A stretch of 64,000 nucleotides of DNA from Thaumasiovibrio subtropicus. Its GTDB lineage: Bacteria > Pseudomonadota > Gammaproteobacteria > Enterobacterales > Vibrionaceae. The DNA lies in assembly GCF_019703835.1 (NCBI RefSeq), contig NZ_AP023054.1, forward strand, positions 1,302,001-1,366,000. Direction: 5' to 3'. The stretch's first letter is position 1. Every line of letters begins with the position of its first letter. Both the position numbers and the translations under genes were made by a program. The notes below the pieces were generated by a model. The model searched no databases, had not been told where the DNA came from, and worked only from the letters and a program-made list of their open reading frames with translations. Shown one piece after another: positions 17,571 through 27,061 of the stretch.

Positions 17571-17633
17571 GTCAGGATTAAGGATGATCACTGACTTTAC
17601 TATCAACCCCATGCGGTAGGATACCCGTGGTTG
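17571..17633 (+). promoter_or_regulatory. rpsA 5' leader stem-loops with GGA motifs (probable S1 autoregulation)
   Basis: Two hairpins precede rpsA: 17571-17595 (GTCAG/CTGAC outer stem, GGA in the interior) and 17604-17633 (stem closed by CAA/TTG, apical loop GGA between GGTA and TACC). There is no strong Shine-Dalgarno before the ATG. E. coli rpsA is also translated from a structured leader with GGA loops and no good Shine-Dalgarno, and is repressed by free S1. The same control is inferred here. Confidence 0.6.
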
Positions 17634-17657
17634 TTAATCAAATTGAAGATTAATTAA

Positions 17658-19328
17658 ATGACTGAATCTTTTGCTCAACTCTTTGAAGAGTCTCTGAAAG
17701 AACTAGAAACACGCCCTGGTGCGATCGTTAAAGGTACTGTAGTTGCTATCGAGAACGGTTTCGTTCTTGTTGACGCTGGCCTTAAATCTGAGTCTGCAAT
17801 TCCTGCTGAGCAGTTCAAAAACGCTGCTGGCGAGCTTGAAATTGAAGTAGGCGCAGAAGTAGACGTAGCTCTAGACGCGATTGAAGACGGTTTCGGTGAG
17901 ACTCAACTTTCTCGTGAAAAAGCGAAGCGCCACGAAGCTTGGATCGTTCTTGAGAAAGCTTACGAAGACGCTGAGACTGTTATGGGCGTTATCAACGGTA
18001 AAGTTAAGGGCGGTTTCACCGTAGAACTTAACGGTATCCGTGCGTTCCTACCAGGTTCTCTAGTTGACGTTCGCCCAGTACGTGACACTGCTCACCTAGA
18101 AGGCAAAGAGCTAGAGTTCAAAGTAATCAAGCTTGATCAGAAGCGTAACAACGTTGTTGTTTCTCGCCGTGCTGTTATCGAGTCTGAGAACAGTGTTGAG
18201 CGTGACGAGCTACTAGCTTCTCTACAAGAAGGTATGGAAGTTAAAGGTATCGTTAAGAACCTAACTGATTACGGTGCGTTCGTAGACCTAGGCGGTGTTG
18301 ACGGCCTACTACACATCACTGACATGGCTTGGAAGCGTGTTAAGCACCCTTCTGAGATCGTAAATGTTGGTGACGAAATCAACGTTAAAGTTCTTAAGTT
18401 CGACCGTGACCGTACTCGTGTATCTCTAGGTCTTAAGCAACTAGGCGAAGATCCATGGGTAGCAATCGCTAAGCGTTACCCTGAGAACACCAAGCTAACT
18501 GGTCGTGTTACTAACCTAACTGACTACGGCTGCTTCGTTGAAATCGAAGAAGGCGTTGAAGGTCTAGTACACGTTTCAGAAATGGATTGGACTAACAAGA
18601 ACATCCACCCTTCTAAAGTTGTTAATGTTGGCGACGAAGTTGAGGTTATGGTTCTTGAGATCGACGAAGAGCGTCGTCGTATCAGCCTAGGTCTGAAGCA
18701 ATGTAAAGCTAACCCTTGGCAGTCATTCGCTGAAGCACAAGCTAAAGGCGATCGCGTAACTGGTAAGATCAAGTCTATCACTGACTTCGGTATCTTCATC
18801 GGTCTTGACGGCGGCATCGACGGTCTAGTTCACCTATCTGACATCTCGTGGAACGCATCTGGTGAAGATGCAGTACGTGATTACAAGAAAGGCGACGAAA
18901 TCACTGCAGTTGTTCTTGCAGTTGACGCTGAGCGTGAGCGTATTTCTCTTGGTGTTAAGCAGATCGAAGAAGACCCGTTCAACGGTTTCGTTTCTGTGAA
19001 CAAGAAAGGTGCTCTAGTTAACGGTACTGTGACTGAAGTTGACGCTAAAGGTGCAGTAATCGAGCTAGCTGAAGGTGTTGAGGGTTACATCCGCGCATCT
19101 GAAGTTTCTCGTGACCGTGTAGAAGACGCATCTCTGATCCTATCTGTTGGCGACGCTGTTGAAGCGAAGTTCACAGGTGTTGATCGTAAGAACCGCGTAA
19201 TCAACCTTTCTATCAAAGCGAAAGACGAAGCTGAAGAGCAAGAAGCAATGGCTTCACTGAACAAGCAAGAAGACGGCGCGTTCGGTAATGCTATGGCTGA
19301 CGCGTTCAAAGCGGCGAAAGGCGAATAA
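17658..19328 (+). CDS. rpsA: 30S ribosomal protein S1
   Basis: A 556-residue protein with six S1 (OB-fold) repeats: two N-terminal ones that bind the ribosome and four that bind mRNA, seen as repeated units such as [21 protein letters not shown] and [20 protein letters not shown]. It recruits mRNA to the 30S subunit. Codon use is strikingly biased (for example CGT for Arg, AAC for Asn, CTA for Leu), as expected for a very highly expressed gene and unlike its neighbours. Followed by ihfB at 73 bp. Confidence 0.98.
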   Translation: MTESFAQLFEESLKELETRPGAIVKGTVVAIENGFVLVDAGLKSESAIPAEQFKNAAGELEIEVGAEVDVALDAIEDGFGETQLSREKAKRHEAWIVLEKAYEDAETVMGVINGKVKGGFTVELNGIRAFLPGSLVDVRPVRDTAHLEGKELEFKVIKLDQKRNNVVVSRRAVIESENSVERDELLASLQEGMEVKGIVKNLTDYGAFVDLGGVDGLLHITDMAWKRVKHPSEIVNVGDEINVKVLKFDRDRTRVSLGLKQLGEDPWVAIAKRYPENTKLTGRVTNLTDYGCFVEIEEGVEGLVHVSEMDWTNKNIHPSKVVNVGDEVEVMVLEIDEERRRISLGLKQCKANPWQSFAEAQAKGDRVTGKIKSITDFGIFIGLDGGIDGLVHLSDISWNASGEDAVRDYKKGDEITAVVLAVDAERERISLGVKQIEEDPFNGFVSVNKKGALVNGTVTEVDAKGAVIELAEGVEGYIRASEVSRDRVEDASLILSVGDAVEAKFTGVDRKNRVINLSIKAKDEAEEQEAMASLNKQEDGAFGNAMADAFKAAKGE

Positions 19329-19401
19329 TTTTGCCATTGGGGGAAGCAATTCCCCCATTTGCGGTTATACTGTTGAGAAATAGACAAAAAACGGGGTGTT
19401 T

Positions 19402-19680
19402 ATGACCAAATCAGAGCTTATCGAAAGACTGTGCAGTCAACAAACACATCTTTCTGCCAAACAGGTAGAAGATGCAATCAAGGAAATCCTTGAAACGATG
19501 GCGACAACTCTTGAAGAGGGCGATCGTATCGAAATCCGGGGTTTTGGCAGTTTCTCTTTGCATTACCGCGCGCCACGCGTTGGACGTAATCCGAAAACTG
19601 GTGACAAGGTTGAGTTGGACGGCAAGTACGTTCCTCACTTCAAGCCAGGTAAGGAGCTTCGTGAGCGAGTGAATTTTTAA
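19402..19680 (+). CDS. ihfB: integration host factor subunit beta
   Basis: A 92-residue DNA-bending protein ([10 protein letters not shown]...), matching the family length when the ATG at 19402 is used; an in-frame GTG at 19396 would add two residues, but the GGGG ribosome-binding site fits the ATG. The DNA-inserting arm [15 protein letters not shown] with its proline is intact. It forms the heterodimer with IHF-alpha. Directly downstream of rpsA, as in related genomes. Confidence 0.96.
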   Translation: MTKSELIERLCSQQTHLSAKQVEDAIKEILETMATTLEEGDRIEIRGFGSFSLHYRAPRVGRNPKTGDKVELDGKYVPHFKPGKELRERVNF

Positions 19681-19700
19681 TTCCGGCTCTGTTGAGTAAA

Positions 19701-19730
19701 AAACGACATACTTAGGTATGTCGTTTTTTT
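19701..19730 (+). terminator. Rho-independent terminator of ihfB
   Basis: Perfect 11-bp arms (AAACGACATAC / GTATGTCGTTT) with loop TTAG and a T7 tract. Confidence 0.9.
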
Positions 19731-19985
19731 ATGCCTACAGTTTTCCTATCGAGCGTATTTCCTTCGCTTTTCTTACCCTTTCTTCAATTTGTTGATTTCA
19801 AGATTGTAACCAAGGTTAATAGCGACGACGGCTCATTAACGTGTTGCCAACGTCAAATTATCTACAATGTGCGATTACCGCGATTTTTCTGGTTTACAGG
19901 CCTATTTTTAGTTTTCTTTCATGGTCTGATAAGGGAAATTGCTGCATAATCAGGGCTCGAACATATTAATCAGAAAGGATTACCA

Positions 19986-20297
19986 ATGAGAATAGTGAGC
20001 ATTCTGCTAATTATCGCCTTTTTTGTCATCGCCTTAGCTTTAGGTGCGCAAAATCCGCAGGAAGTCACTTTCAATTACTTAATAGCGCAAACTGAAAGTA
20101 TTCGTCTGTCAGTGCTGTTGAGTATCGTCTTTGCAGTCGGTTTTATACCAGGTTGGTTAATTTGCGGTAGCTTGTACATGAAAGCACGTTTTGCACGTAA
20201 ACGTCTTTTGAAGAAGTTAGACAAGCAGCAACAAGAGCTTGATAAACTGCGCGTCGCTCCCGCTGAAGCTTCAACGCAGGTTGTAGCAAAGGACTAA
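19986..20297 (+). CDS. lapA: lipopolysaccharide assembly protein A
   Basis: A 103-residue inner-membrane protein (formerly YciS) with two membrane helices (about 3-20 and 41-63) followed by a basic, coiled-coil cytoplasmic tail (RKRLLKKLDKQQQELDKL). It works with LapB in coordinating LPS synthesis and assembly. It lies 7 bp before lapB, so the two are translated from one message. The family has the pattern ALGAQNPQEVTFNYL seen here. Confidence 0.92.
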   Translation: MRIVSILLIIAFFVIALALGAQNPQEVTFNYLIAQTESIRLSVLLSIVFAVGFIPGWLICGSLYMKARFARKRLLKKLDKQQQELDKLRVAPAEASTQVVAKD

Positions 20298-20304
20298 TTA
20301 CTTA

Positions 20305-21474
20305 ATGTTTGAGTTGTTGTTTCTGTTACTGCCTATAGCAGCAGGTTATGGCTGGTATATGGGTAACAGAAGCGCGCAAAATCGACGTCAGGAGCAGTCG
20401 CATCATATCTCTCGACAATATGTTGAAGGTCTGAATCTTCTGCTTTCTGATCAGTCCGATAAAGCCGTCGATGTCTTTATCGATTTGCTCCAAGTGGACA
20501 GTGAAACAATCGATACCCACCTTGCGCTCGGTAATCTTTTCCGTAGCAGGGGTGAGGTTGATCGCGCTATCCGCATTCACCAAAATCTCATTGCTCGTCC
20601 TAATCTGACCATCGATCAACGCAACCTTGCCCTCCAGCAGCTGGGTGCTGACTATCTTGTTGCCGGCTTCTATGATCGTGCTGAAAAAATCTTTGAGCAG
20701 TTATTGGACGAACCTGACCATCGTGTGCATGCGCTCAAGCAATTGCTTGATATTTTCCAGCGCACCCGTGAGTGGGAACGTGCTATCGAAGCGGCAACGC
20801 AACTGGTCAAGTCGGGAAAGCAGAAGTTAAAGCGCGACATTGGCCAATTCTATTGTGAACTTGCGATGCAAGCGATGGCAATGGAAGACAATGAAAAAGC
20901 GCGAGGCTACTTAAAAAAAGCGATTGGCGCGGATAAGCAGTGTGTGAGAGCGACCTTGATGCAAGCACGCTTGCTGCTTTCAGAAGAGCGCTTTAAGCCG
21001 GCGGTAAAAGTGCTTGAAGGTGTTCTTGATCAAGACGTAGAGTTTGTCAGTGAAGCGATTCCATTGCTGTCCCAAGCTTACAAAGGGCTTGGGGATGAAA
21101 TGGGCTTGATGCGCTTTTTGAAAGCCGCGGTTGATGCGAAAGCGGGGGCAACCACAGAGCTAAAACTTGCTGAGTTTATTGCCAGAGAGCAAGGTGGAGA
21201 GACGGCACAAACGTTTTTGACTCGCCAGTTAGTCAAGAATCCAACAATGAAAGGCTTCTATCGTTTGATGGATTATCATTTAGAAGAAGCGGAAGAAGGC
21301 CGTGCCAAAGAGAGCTTATCAAGCCTACGTGGGCTCGTTGGGGAACAACTGAAATTGAAACCTAACTATCGATGCCATAAATGTGGCTTTACCGCCAAGT
21401 CTTTGTACTGGCAGTGTCCTTCTTGTAAGCAGTGGGCATCAGTTAAGCCTATTCGCGGCTTGGATGGCGAGTAA
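20305..21474 (+). CDS. lapB: lipopolysaccharide assembly protein B (TPR protein)
   Basis: A 389-residue protein, formerly YciM. One N-terminal membrane anchor (residues 1-17) is followed by TPR repeats over about 35-330 and a C-terminal rubredoxin-like metal site with C357, C360, C371 and C374 (CHKCG and CPSCK). In E. coli it delivers LpxC to FtsH and so limits LPS synthesis. All four metal-binding cysteines are present. Co-transcribed with lapA; pyrF follows after 100 bp, as in other gammaproteobacteria. Confidence 0.95.
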   Translation: MFELLFLLLPIAAGYGWYMGNRSAQNRRQEQSHHISRQYVEGLNLLLSDQSDKAVDVFIDLLQVDSETIDTHLALGNLFRSRGEVDRAIRIHQNLIARPNLTIDQRNLALQQLGADYLVAGFYDRAEKIFEQLLDEPDHRVHALKQLLDIFQRTREWERAIEAATQLVKSGKQKLKRDIGQFYCELAMQAMAMEDNEKARGYLKKAIGADKQCVRATLMQARLLLSEERFKPAVKVLEGVLDQDVEFVSEAIPLLSQAYKGLGDEMGLMRFLKAAVDAKAGATTELKLAEFIAREQGGETAQTFLTRQLVKNPTMKGFYRLMDYHLEEAEEGRAKESLSSLRGLVGEQLKLKPNYRCHKCGFTAKSLYWQCPSCKQWASVKPIRGLDGE

Positions 21475-21574
21475 CTAACGCTGGTCAGTTGCGCTGCTTT
21501 TCTCTATAATCGCCACCCGCAAGTAAATCGATTGCACTCGTAATCGTCCCACCTCTCGACAATCAGGAGCCTAT

Positions 21575-22303
21575 ATGACTACCACAAGCCTGCAAGATCA
21601 CTCTGTGCTTGACCCTAAAGTAATTGTTGCGCTGGACTACCCAACGCAAGATCAAGCCCTCTCCTTTGTTGATCGTATTGAGCCAGGCAGCTGTCGTTTG
21701 AAAGTGGGTAAAGAGATGTTCACTTTGCTGGGGCCAGAGTTTGTGCGTCAGCTCCATCAACGTGGCCACGAAGTATTCTTAGATCTTAAATTTCACGACA
21801 TTCCCAACACCTGCTCTCGTGCGGTGCGTGCTGCAGCTGAACTGGGTGTTTGGATGGTCAATGTGCATGCAAGCGGTGGTGAACGTATGATGGCCGCCTC
21901 GCGCGAGATTCTCGAGCCTTACGGTAAAGATCGCCCATTGCTCATTGCAGTGACAGTACTGACGAGCATGGAACAGTCCGATCTTCATGGTGTTGGGATT
22001 GATGCAGCGCCTCAGGACCACGTGATTAAACTTGCGACATTGACCAAAAACAGTGGCTTGGACGGGGTCGTCTGCTCAGCACAAGAATCGACGTTGCTTA
22101 AGTCGACGCTAGGTGAGGAGTTTAAGTTAATTACCCCAGGTATCCGCCCTGCAGGCAGTGCAGCAGGTGATCAACGCCGTGTGATGACACCTGTTGATGC
22201 TGTGGCAGCTGGCTCGGACTACCTTGTTATCGGCAGGCCAATTACGCAAGCCGAAGACCCAGCCGCGGTACTGAAGGCCATTAACGATAGCTTGGCAGTG
22301 TAA
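21575..22303 (+). CDS. pyrF: orotidine 5'-phosphate decarboxylase
   Basis: A 242-residue TIM-barrel enzyme that makes UMP from OMP. The catalytic D-x-K-x-x-D is DLKFHD; VALDYP at the first strand and the phosphate-binding GRPIT near the end are present. A good Shine-Dalgarno (CAGGAG) precedes the ATG. It has an N-terminal extension of about ten residues relative to E. coli PyrF. Ends at its own terminator. Confidence 0.97.
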   Translation: MTTTSLQDHSVLDPKVIVALDYPTQDQALSFVDRIEPGSCRLKVGKEMFTLLGPEFVRQLHQRGHEVFLDLKFHDIPNTCSRAVRAAAELGVWMVNVHASGGERMMAASREILEPYGKDRPLLIAVTVLTSMEQSDLHGVGIDAAPQDHVIKLATLTKNSGLDGVVCSAQESTLLKSTLGEEFKLITPGIRPAGSAAGDQRRVMTPVDAVAAGSDYLVIGRPITQAEDPAAVLKAINDSLAV

Positions 22304-22330
22304 AGCTTGGCATTTTAAGCATCAGCTAGA

Positions 22331-22364
22331 AAAAGCCCTTTGTGTTCAGCACAGAGGGTTTTTT
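22331..22364 (+). terminator. Rho-independent terminator of pyrF
   Basis: Arms CCCTTTGTG and CACAGAGGG (one mismatch) with A-tract before and T6 after. With A5 on the left it may also end the minus-strand gene at 22370. Confidence 0.8.
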
Positions 22365-22369
22365 GTGGG

Positions 22370-22888
22370 TTACTGTTTTTGAAAAAACAGAGTGAGTTCT
22401 CCGACTTCAATGCCCCATTTGCGCATGCTGGTTCTATTGAACATGTGTTTTTCATCTTGGCGGTAAAGCCAGTCATCCAGACTTAGCACGTACTCACTGT
22501 CACCGACGGGTACCCTGAGTTTGTAACGCCAACGTAATGCGTTACCTACCGCCTCCCCAACAGCGGTCCCGACGACATCATTTGCAGTGCCTTGGTATTT
22601 GCCTTCGCCTTTATCTTCGATAACCCAGATACGGGTTTGGATTTCGCCATCATCAAAACGGAACGCCTCGTCCAGCGTTATTGTGTTTCCTTCTATGGTG
22701 CCGTTGATGGTGGCTTCAAAACGCCGAGTCTGTTTGCCTTTATAGTCTTGGACCATACCCCAGACTTTCACCTCGTCTTCGAAATATTCAAACAAATCAA
22801 AATCCGGGTTGGTTTGATGGTAATCATCGATGGCGGTGGAACAGCCAAATAAAAAGAGCAGTGAAGAGAGTGTTAACCATTTTCTCAT
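22370..22888 (-). CDS. DUF3833 family lipoprotein
   Basis: A 172-residue protein with a lipobox (LFLFGC, Cys16). The mature part matches the DUF3833 pattern: FDLFEYFEDEVKVWGMVQDYKGKQTRRF near the start and WLYRQDEKHMFNRTSMRKWG near the end. It is an envelope protein of unknown function, frequent in Vibrionaceae and relatives. It converges on pyrF. The 225 bases upstream of its start, up to the chitinase terminator, hold nothing I recognise. Confidence 0.8.
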   Translation of the reverse strand: MRKWLTLSSLLFLFGCSTAIDDYHQTNPDFDLFEYFEDEVKVWGMVQDYKGKQTRRFEATINGTIEGNTITLDEAFRFDDGEIQTRIWVIEDKGEGKYQGTANDVVGTAVGEAVGNALRWRYKLRVPVGDSEYVLSLDDWLYRQDEKHMFNRTSMRKWGIEVGELTLFFQKQ

Positions 22889-23113
22889 TGATTGTTCGCC
22901 TTAGTGGGTTTACGTCGCGCAATTTCGTCAACACTACAAGAGATATTGCGAGGTTAATTCAATGATTTAAGTTACGTATCCTGATGATGGTGCGATCAAT
23001 GTTTGGGCGAAATGAGGATAAACTCGCTGACAAAAACAGCACGGGACCGATTGGAAAAGACGATTATGGTTGCGTGGTGGGAGAGGGATGATGGTTGTTT
23101 AAATTGAGTGAGT

Positions 23114-23143
23114 AAAAAAGCGGCTGACAAGTTTGTCAGCCGC
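23114..23143 (-). terminator. Rho-independent terminator of the chitinase gene
   Basis: Perfect 11-bp arms (GCGGCTGACAA / TTGTCAGCCGC) with a 2-base loop, followed on the minus strand by T6. It lies 7 bp beyond the chitinase stop codon. Confidence 0.9.
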
Positions 23144-23150
23144 AGTTGAC

Positions 23151-24875
23151 TTACTGGCTATCAGGAATGATTTGGCCATTGTCATCGAAAGTACGCACAT
23201 TAAAGAACGTCTTCACACAGTTCTCGTAGTCGCCTTGTCGCAGGGCGCTGTAGGCGTATTGGTAAGGAACAAGTTTACACGCGAATGTCGCCCCACCAGG
23301 GTTGTTACCGTTATATCCCCAGTCTTTATCCCAAGTGATTTCTAAAGAACCCGCGCCTTCATTGTTGAATGGCTGCATGGTACCACACCCTAACTGTTCA
23401 CCTGCGATGTTCAAGTTCAACAACTCGGCAATGCGCTGGTAGTAGTCGATACGATTTTGAGCGCGATAGTCTTCAGCACCTCGGCTACACTCAAATCCAC
23501 CATTGATGATCATAATGGTCGCGCCAAAACCGGCATTGATGCCAGCCGCTTGATCAGCCGCGTTGGGTTGCCATGTGCCATCAATGACGTGCAGCATGCT
23601 TGGCTTAGGTGGTTGAGGGTAGACATAGAAGAAGACAGCAGATGCAAGATTCAACCAAGTGTCTGCAACGCGTGCAGGGTCTTGAAGTAGCACTTGCTTA
23701 TCGCCAAACATTGCTTCAGAGAACGCACCGTAGTTGTAGTTCCAACTTAGCTGCTTCGCACCACGACCGAAGTAACTCTTACCTGGAGCACAAGGCCATG
23801 CTTCGCCTTGCCAGCCGCTACATGCGCTATATGCGCCGTTGGTAGAGGTTTCCGTATTACCGATTTCACGCAAGTAGTAGAGACCTTGACGCCAGACAGG
23901 AACACCCTTAGAGGCTTCCCAGCTAGGTGCGTTAGCGCCGGTTTCTTGAATGAAGTGGGCAAACATGGTCGCAAGAGAACGTTTACAGATTTCATCTGAG
24001 TTGCGTCCATCGGTATAAGTTCGACAAAACGCAGGGAACTTAGCAATTGCTTGAAGGAAACGGGTATAGGTGTATGCCTCGTTTCGCAGCGGGAACAAGT
24101 AGTTCCATGTGGTTTCGTCAACAATCAGTTCGGCGCGTTGCACGTTGTCAGGGTTAGTGGCTAAGTTGGGGGCAACAGCTTCTACAATTGCATTATCTGC
24201 AGTTTCAATATCAGAGCGAACAAGGCTGAAGAGATCACTACTGGTTAGCTGGGTTTCAATCGCACTCAGTTCGCTACGTGACATGAGGAAGCCACCATTA
24301 CCATCAGGAATGATGGTGAGTTCACCCGGGTTCACTGGCGGATCAATCGGTGGATCGATAGGTGGATCAATTGGCGGGTCAATCGGTGGATCCACTTGAT
24401 CACTCGGACAATCAACGGCATCCCAGAACCAGTTACTCGCCGTAGGTGACTCCCATACGCCCGGGCTGTTTTTCGCTTGGAAGCAGAGGTTGTTGTAGAT
24501 AACGATGTCGCCATTAGTGACCTGAGTCTGACCGGGTACCCAAGGAATAGCAGAAGTCACAGGTGGCTCGACAGGCGGTTCAACGGGGGGCTCTACTGGC
24601 GGTTCAACCGGTGGCTCGACTGGTGGTTCAACAGGTGGCTCAACGGGCGGCTCAGTTGTTTCACAGTTGGTCTGTGTCCAAAACCAAGAGGAAGCGGTAC
24701 TAGGCGTTTCCCAAACGCCCGGGTTATTTTGCGCGATATAACACTGTCCCTGATAGCTGACAATGTCACCATTTTGTACGCTGGTCACACCGTTCTCCCA
24801 CGGCACAGCAGCATACGCGACACTACTGCCAATGACAGAGGCGAGAAGTGCCAACTTTAGTGTTGCTTGGTGCAT
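23151..24875 (-). CDS. secreted GH19 chitinase with two chitin-binding modules
   Basis: A 574-residue protein. Signal peptide 1-22 (ending AYA), then two CBM5/12 chitin-binding modules at about 24-71 and 109-156, each with a Trp-rich core ([16 protein letters not shown]... and [16 protein letters not shown]...). They are joined by proline linkers of PPVE repeats (75-106) and PPID repeats (162-183). The GH19 domain spans about 255-535, with the likely acid residue E311 in HFIQETGAN and the family motif [16 protein letters not shown] at 368-383. It would be exported by Sec and type II secretion and cut chitin, typical for a marine vibrio. Confidence 0.92.
   Translation of the reverse strand: MHQATLKLALLASVIGSSVAYAAVPWENGVTSVQNGDIVSYQGQCYIAQNNPGVWETPSTASSWFWTQTNCETTEPPVEPPVEPPVEPPVEPPVEPPVEPPVEPPVTSAIPWVPGQTQVTNGDIVIYNNLCFQAKNSPGVWESPTASNWFWDAVDCPSDQVDPPIDPPIDPPIDPPIDPPVNPGELTIIPDGNGGFLMSRSELSAIETQLTSSDLFSLVRSDIETADNAIVEAVAPNLATNPDNVQRAELIVDETTWNYLFPLRNEAYTYTRFLQAIAKFPAFCRTYTDGRNSDEICKRSLATMFAHFIQETGANAPSWEASKGVPVWRQGLYYLREIGNTETSTNGAYSACSGWQGEAWPCAPGKSYFGRGAKQLSWNYNYGAFSEAMFGDKQVLLQDPARVADTWLNLASAVFFYVYPQPPKPSMLHVIDGTWQPNAADQAAGINAGFGATIMIINGGFECSRGAEDYRAQNRIDYYQRIAELLNLNIAGEQLGCGTMQPFNNEGAGSLEITWDKDWGYNGNNPGGATFACKLVPYQYAYSALRQGDYENCVKTFFNVRTFDDNGQIIPDSQ
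24327..24392 (-). repeat. in-frame 12-bp repeats coding the second chitinase linker
   Basis: Tandem 12-bp units (GGATCAATCGGT and variants, plus strand) encode four PPID units. Synonymous differences between the units show they are not freshly expanded. Confidence 0.8.
24558..24653 (-). repeat. in-frame 12-bp repeats coding the first chitinase linker
   Basis: About seven to eight tandem 12-bp units (GGTTCAACNGGN / GGCTCGACNGGN, plus strand) encode repeated PPVE. Length variation by slippage in steps of four residues would keep the frame. Confidence 0.8.
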
Positions 24876-25066
24876 AGTTTTTTCTCCATTTGAAACATGC
24901 GAAAAATAGTATTGATGCTTCTCAGGAGAGTGGAGTGCTTTTTGAGAGTTTAGTTAGTTACTTTGAAGATAATTCACAACGCGAATTAGCACTGTCTTCT
25001 TGTTTAACTTGGAATAAGATCTTGGTTCAATAATTCACCATACTAATTCAACCGCGCGTTTTTAGA

Positions 25067-25612
25067 TTAAGTAAGTAATGAGTCAAATACCGGAGAATTT
25101 AGATGGTATGGTAGTCGTGGTGCACCACCTTGCGATGCCTCTCTGGTAATCGCATTCATTGTCTCTTCATCGTCACACCATATTAATTTTCTCGCTGGAC
25201 CGAGAATCGTGAGCTTGTCGCTTTCGAGTAAGTCAGCGTTTGTGTTGAGCCAAAACTGCGGGCTGTAAAATCGAAATAGGACGGGCTGATTGTTGATATG
25301 AATATAAAGTAGCTGCTGGAGATGAATAAAGATCGCCGCTTCATTGACCGAGCTTTCAAAAGCAAAAAGGATTGCGTTGGATCGAATTTGCTGGTTTTGG
25401 CTCACTAGTGTTTGAAAGTGGGACTCGCTGTCCAGCTTGATCAGCGCGGGCCCAAGCTCAAGCAGGTGTTCAAACTGGCTGCCGAGAAAAAGTGGCTGCA
25501 CAATAGAGTGAATAGCGGCTTCCCTCAAATGAAAACGAAGTGCAGGTACATTGATGGTATCAACCACTAACCAATGCTTGAGTCTGGCTGATTCAAGTTG
25601 CGCGATGCCCAT
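25067..25612 (-). CDS. DUF4123 protein, type VI secretion adaptor-like
   Basis: A 181-residue protein with the DUF4123 layout: LGPALIKLDSES (family: P-x-L-V-x-L), then QQLLYIHINNQPVLFRFYSPQFW and LGPARKLIW. DUF4123 proteins (Tap/TEC, e.g. VasW) load effectors on VgrG. No VgrG, PAAR or effector gene lies within the window, so this is an orphan. AGGAG lies 8 bp before the ATG. A small gene ends 27 bp upstream. The chitinase gene starts 191 bp downstream in the same direction but has its own Sec signal, so it is unlikely to be a T6SS effector. Confidence 0.7.
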   Translation of the reverse strand: MGIAQLESARLKHWLVVDTINVPALRFHLREAAIHSIVQPLFLGSQFEHLLELGPALIKLDSESHFQTLVSQNQQIRSNAILFAFESSVNEAAIFIHLQQLLYIHINNQPVLFRFYSPQFWLNTNADLLESDKLTILGPARKLIWCDDEETMNAITREASQGGAPRLPYHLNSPVFDSLLT

Positions 25613-25639
25613 AGTCTATCTCCTGATCAGGAAGCAAAT

Positions 25640-25843
25640 TTAGGATGGGGTCAAAGCAATCAAAGCGGCATCCGCTTGTGACATTTTTAAGAGTCTTTCC
25701 TCGCTGAGCATTTGTGCTCTAGGACGGTGCGGACGCTGAAGGGTTGTCGAATCCAATTGCCCCTTGGGGCGTTTGACGCTGTACTCGATTGTACGGGAGC
25801 AGGGGAGAGTAAACGCTCCCTCGCGTATTAGTTTTGCTTCCAT
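25640..25843 (-). CDS. small basic hypothetical protein upstream of the DUF4123 gene
   Basis: A 67-residue reading frame. The ATG at 25843 is preceded by TTGGAG at 7-bp spacing; the frame is open to an ATG at 25912 that lacks a ribosome-binding site. The product is basic and has no recognised domain (MEAKLIREGAFTLP...). Its position 27 bp before the DUF4123 start suggests they form one operon. It could be a partner protein or the remnant of a larger gene; I cannot decide. Confidence 0.4.
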   Translation of the reverse strand: MEAKLIREGAFTLPCSRTIEYSVKRPKGQLDSTTLQRPHRPRAQMLSEERLLKMSQADAALIALTPS

Positions 25844-26242
25844 GCCTAGCTCCAAGCCTTTTGTTGGTATATTTATACATCGCTGTCTGCTTATCTCTGT
25901 TGTAGGTTGCATTGACGGCAGGTTAGACGCTTAACATCAACCTGCGGTGTGATCTCGCAAAGGATTACATTAGAGGGAAGTGGATACGATTTTGTAATAT
26001 TTTTTACGTATATTGTATTTTTATGAAAAAATTTTATCCCTAAAAGGATTAATTGCGAGTACTGAAATAAATAAGTTTGAAGACTGTCTCGAAAAGATTT
26101 GTAACTGATAAAAACTTATTAACTTTGTGTGCTTGGTTGCAAGAAATACAGTGAAATTAGCGATATTCTGCGGCCAGAGATTGAATTTACTCTTCAATTT
26201 CTGTCCGCGAGTATTCGAGGAAGTGGCTCAAGTATTGGCTTA
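25844..26242. other. AT-rich intergenic region with a long hairpin
   Basis: No gene is seen. The part 25980-26160 is very AT-rich and probably holds the promoter of the small gene and DUF4123. An imperfect 16-bp stem-loop lies at 26171-26209 (arms beginning GCGGCCAGAG and ending TTCTGTCCGC), 34 bp beyond the sapF stop. It has no T-tract, so it may be an mRNA 3'-end stabiliser or a Rho-dependent end for the sap operon rather than a classical terminator. Confidence 0.5.
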
Positions 26243-27061
26243 TTACTGTCGTTGTGCTCCGGCTCCAGTACGCGCATGACGGTCTAAAGTTTGCGCATTG
26301 AAGTGGCTATCAATGAGCTTTTGGGTCAGCGCATGCTGTGGGTTAGCGAAAATATCTTCTGTCGCGCCTTGCTCTACGACTTCGCCTTGTTTCATCACCA
26401 GTACTTTATCAGTCACGTGTTTGATAATGCCCATATGTTGAGAAACATAGACATAGGCAAGGCCCATTTCGTCTTGCAACTCGAGTAAAAGGTTTATCAT
26501 TTGAGCGCGCATAGACATGTCTAATCCGTTCAGCGCTTCATCAGCAACAATGATTGAAGGCTGCAGGATGAGTGCCCTCGCCAAAGAGACACGTTGTTTT
26601 TGCCCCGTAGCGAGCATCTGAGGATAAAAGTAGGCGTGCTCTGGGAGCAAGCCTACACGCCGTAGAATCTGCTTAACACGGTTTTCACGGGCGTGTGGGG
26701 TCATCTCTGTGTTTCGCTTTAATGGTCCCTCTAAGATGCGCCCAACCTGCACCCTTGGGTTTAATGAGGTGTTGGCATCTTGAAAGATCATGCGGATAAG
26801 CTTGCAGCGCGTCAGATAATCGCCATGATGCAGCTCTTCTTCATTGACGAGAATACGGCCAGAAGTTGGCTTTTCGACGCCAGCAAGCATCTTGGCTAAC
26901 GTTGACTTGCCCGAGCCATTCTCACCGACCAGTGCCATTGTTTCACCCGCATTAAGAGAAAAAGAGACGGGCTTCACTGCTTCGACTTCGCGACGTTTAA
27001 AGAGGCCTTCACGAAACTGGTAGACTTTACGCAGGTTTTCCACCTCCAACAAGCTACTCAT
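26243..27061 (-). CDS. sapF: peptide ABC transporter ATP-binding protein SapF
   Basis: A 272-residue ATPase, the usual SapF size. Walker A is GENGSGKST, Walker [13 protein letters not shown]. The signature loop is ATGQKQR rather than LSGGQ, as is also known for E. coli SapF. Last gene of sapABCDF; its ATG overlaps the sapD stop by 4 bp. Sap complexes are linked to resistance to antimicrobial peptides and to uptake of peptides, polyamines or haem, depending on the organism. Confidence 0.93.
   Translation of the reverse strand: MSSLLEVENLRKVYQFREGLFKRREVEAVKPVSFSLNAGETMALVGENGSGKSTLAKMLAGVEKPTSGRILVNEEELHHGDYLTRCKLIRMIFQDANTSLNPRVQVGRILEGPLKRNTEMTPHARENRVKQILRRVGLLPEHAYFYPQMLATGQKQRVSLARALILQPSIIVADEALNGLDMSMRAQMINLLLELQDEMGLAYVYVSQHMGIIKHVTDKVLVMKQGEVVEQGATEDIFANPQHALTQKLIDSHFNAQTLDRHARTGAGAQRQ

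Noticed and set aside
24316-24655. Regular repeats that at first sight resemble a CRISPR array
   Set aside because: The units are 12 bp, directly tandem without spacers, and encode proline linkers in the chitinase frame.
23151-25612. The GH19 chitinase as cargo of the neighbouring T6SS adaptor-like protein
   Set aside because: The chitinase has a clear Sec signal peptide and two chitin-binding modules with its own terminator, which fits type II secretion.
26171-26209. Long hairpin after sapF as a Rho-independent terminator
   Set aside because: There is no T-tract on either side, so it was described only as a structured intergenic element.
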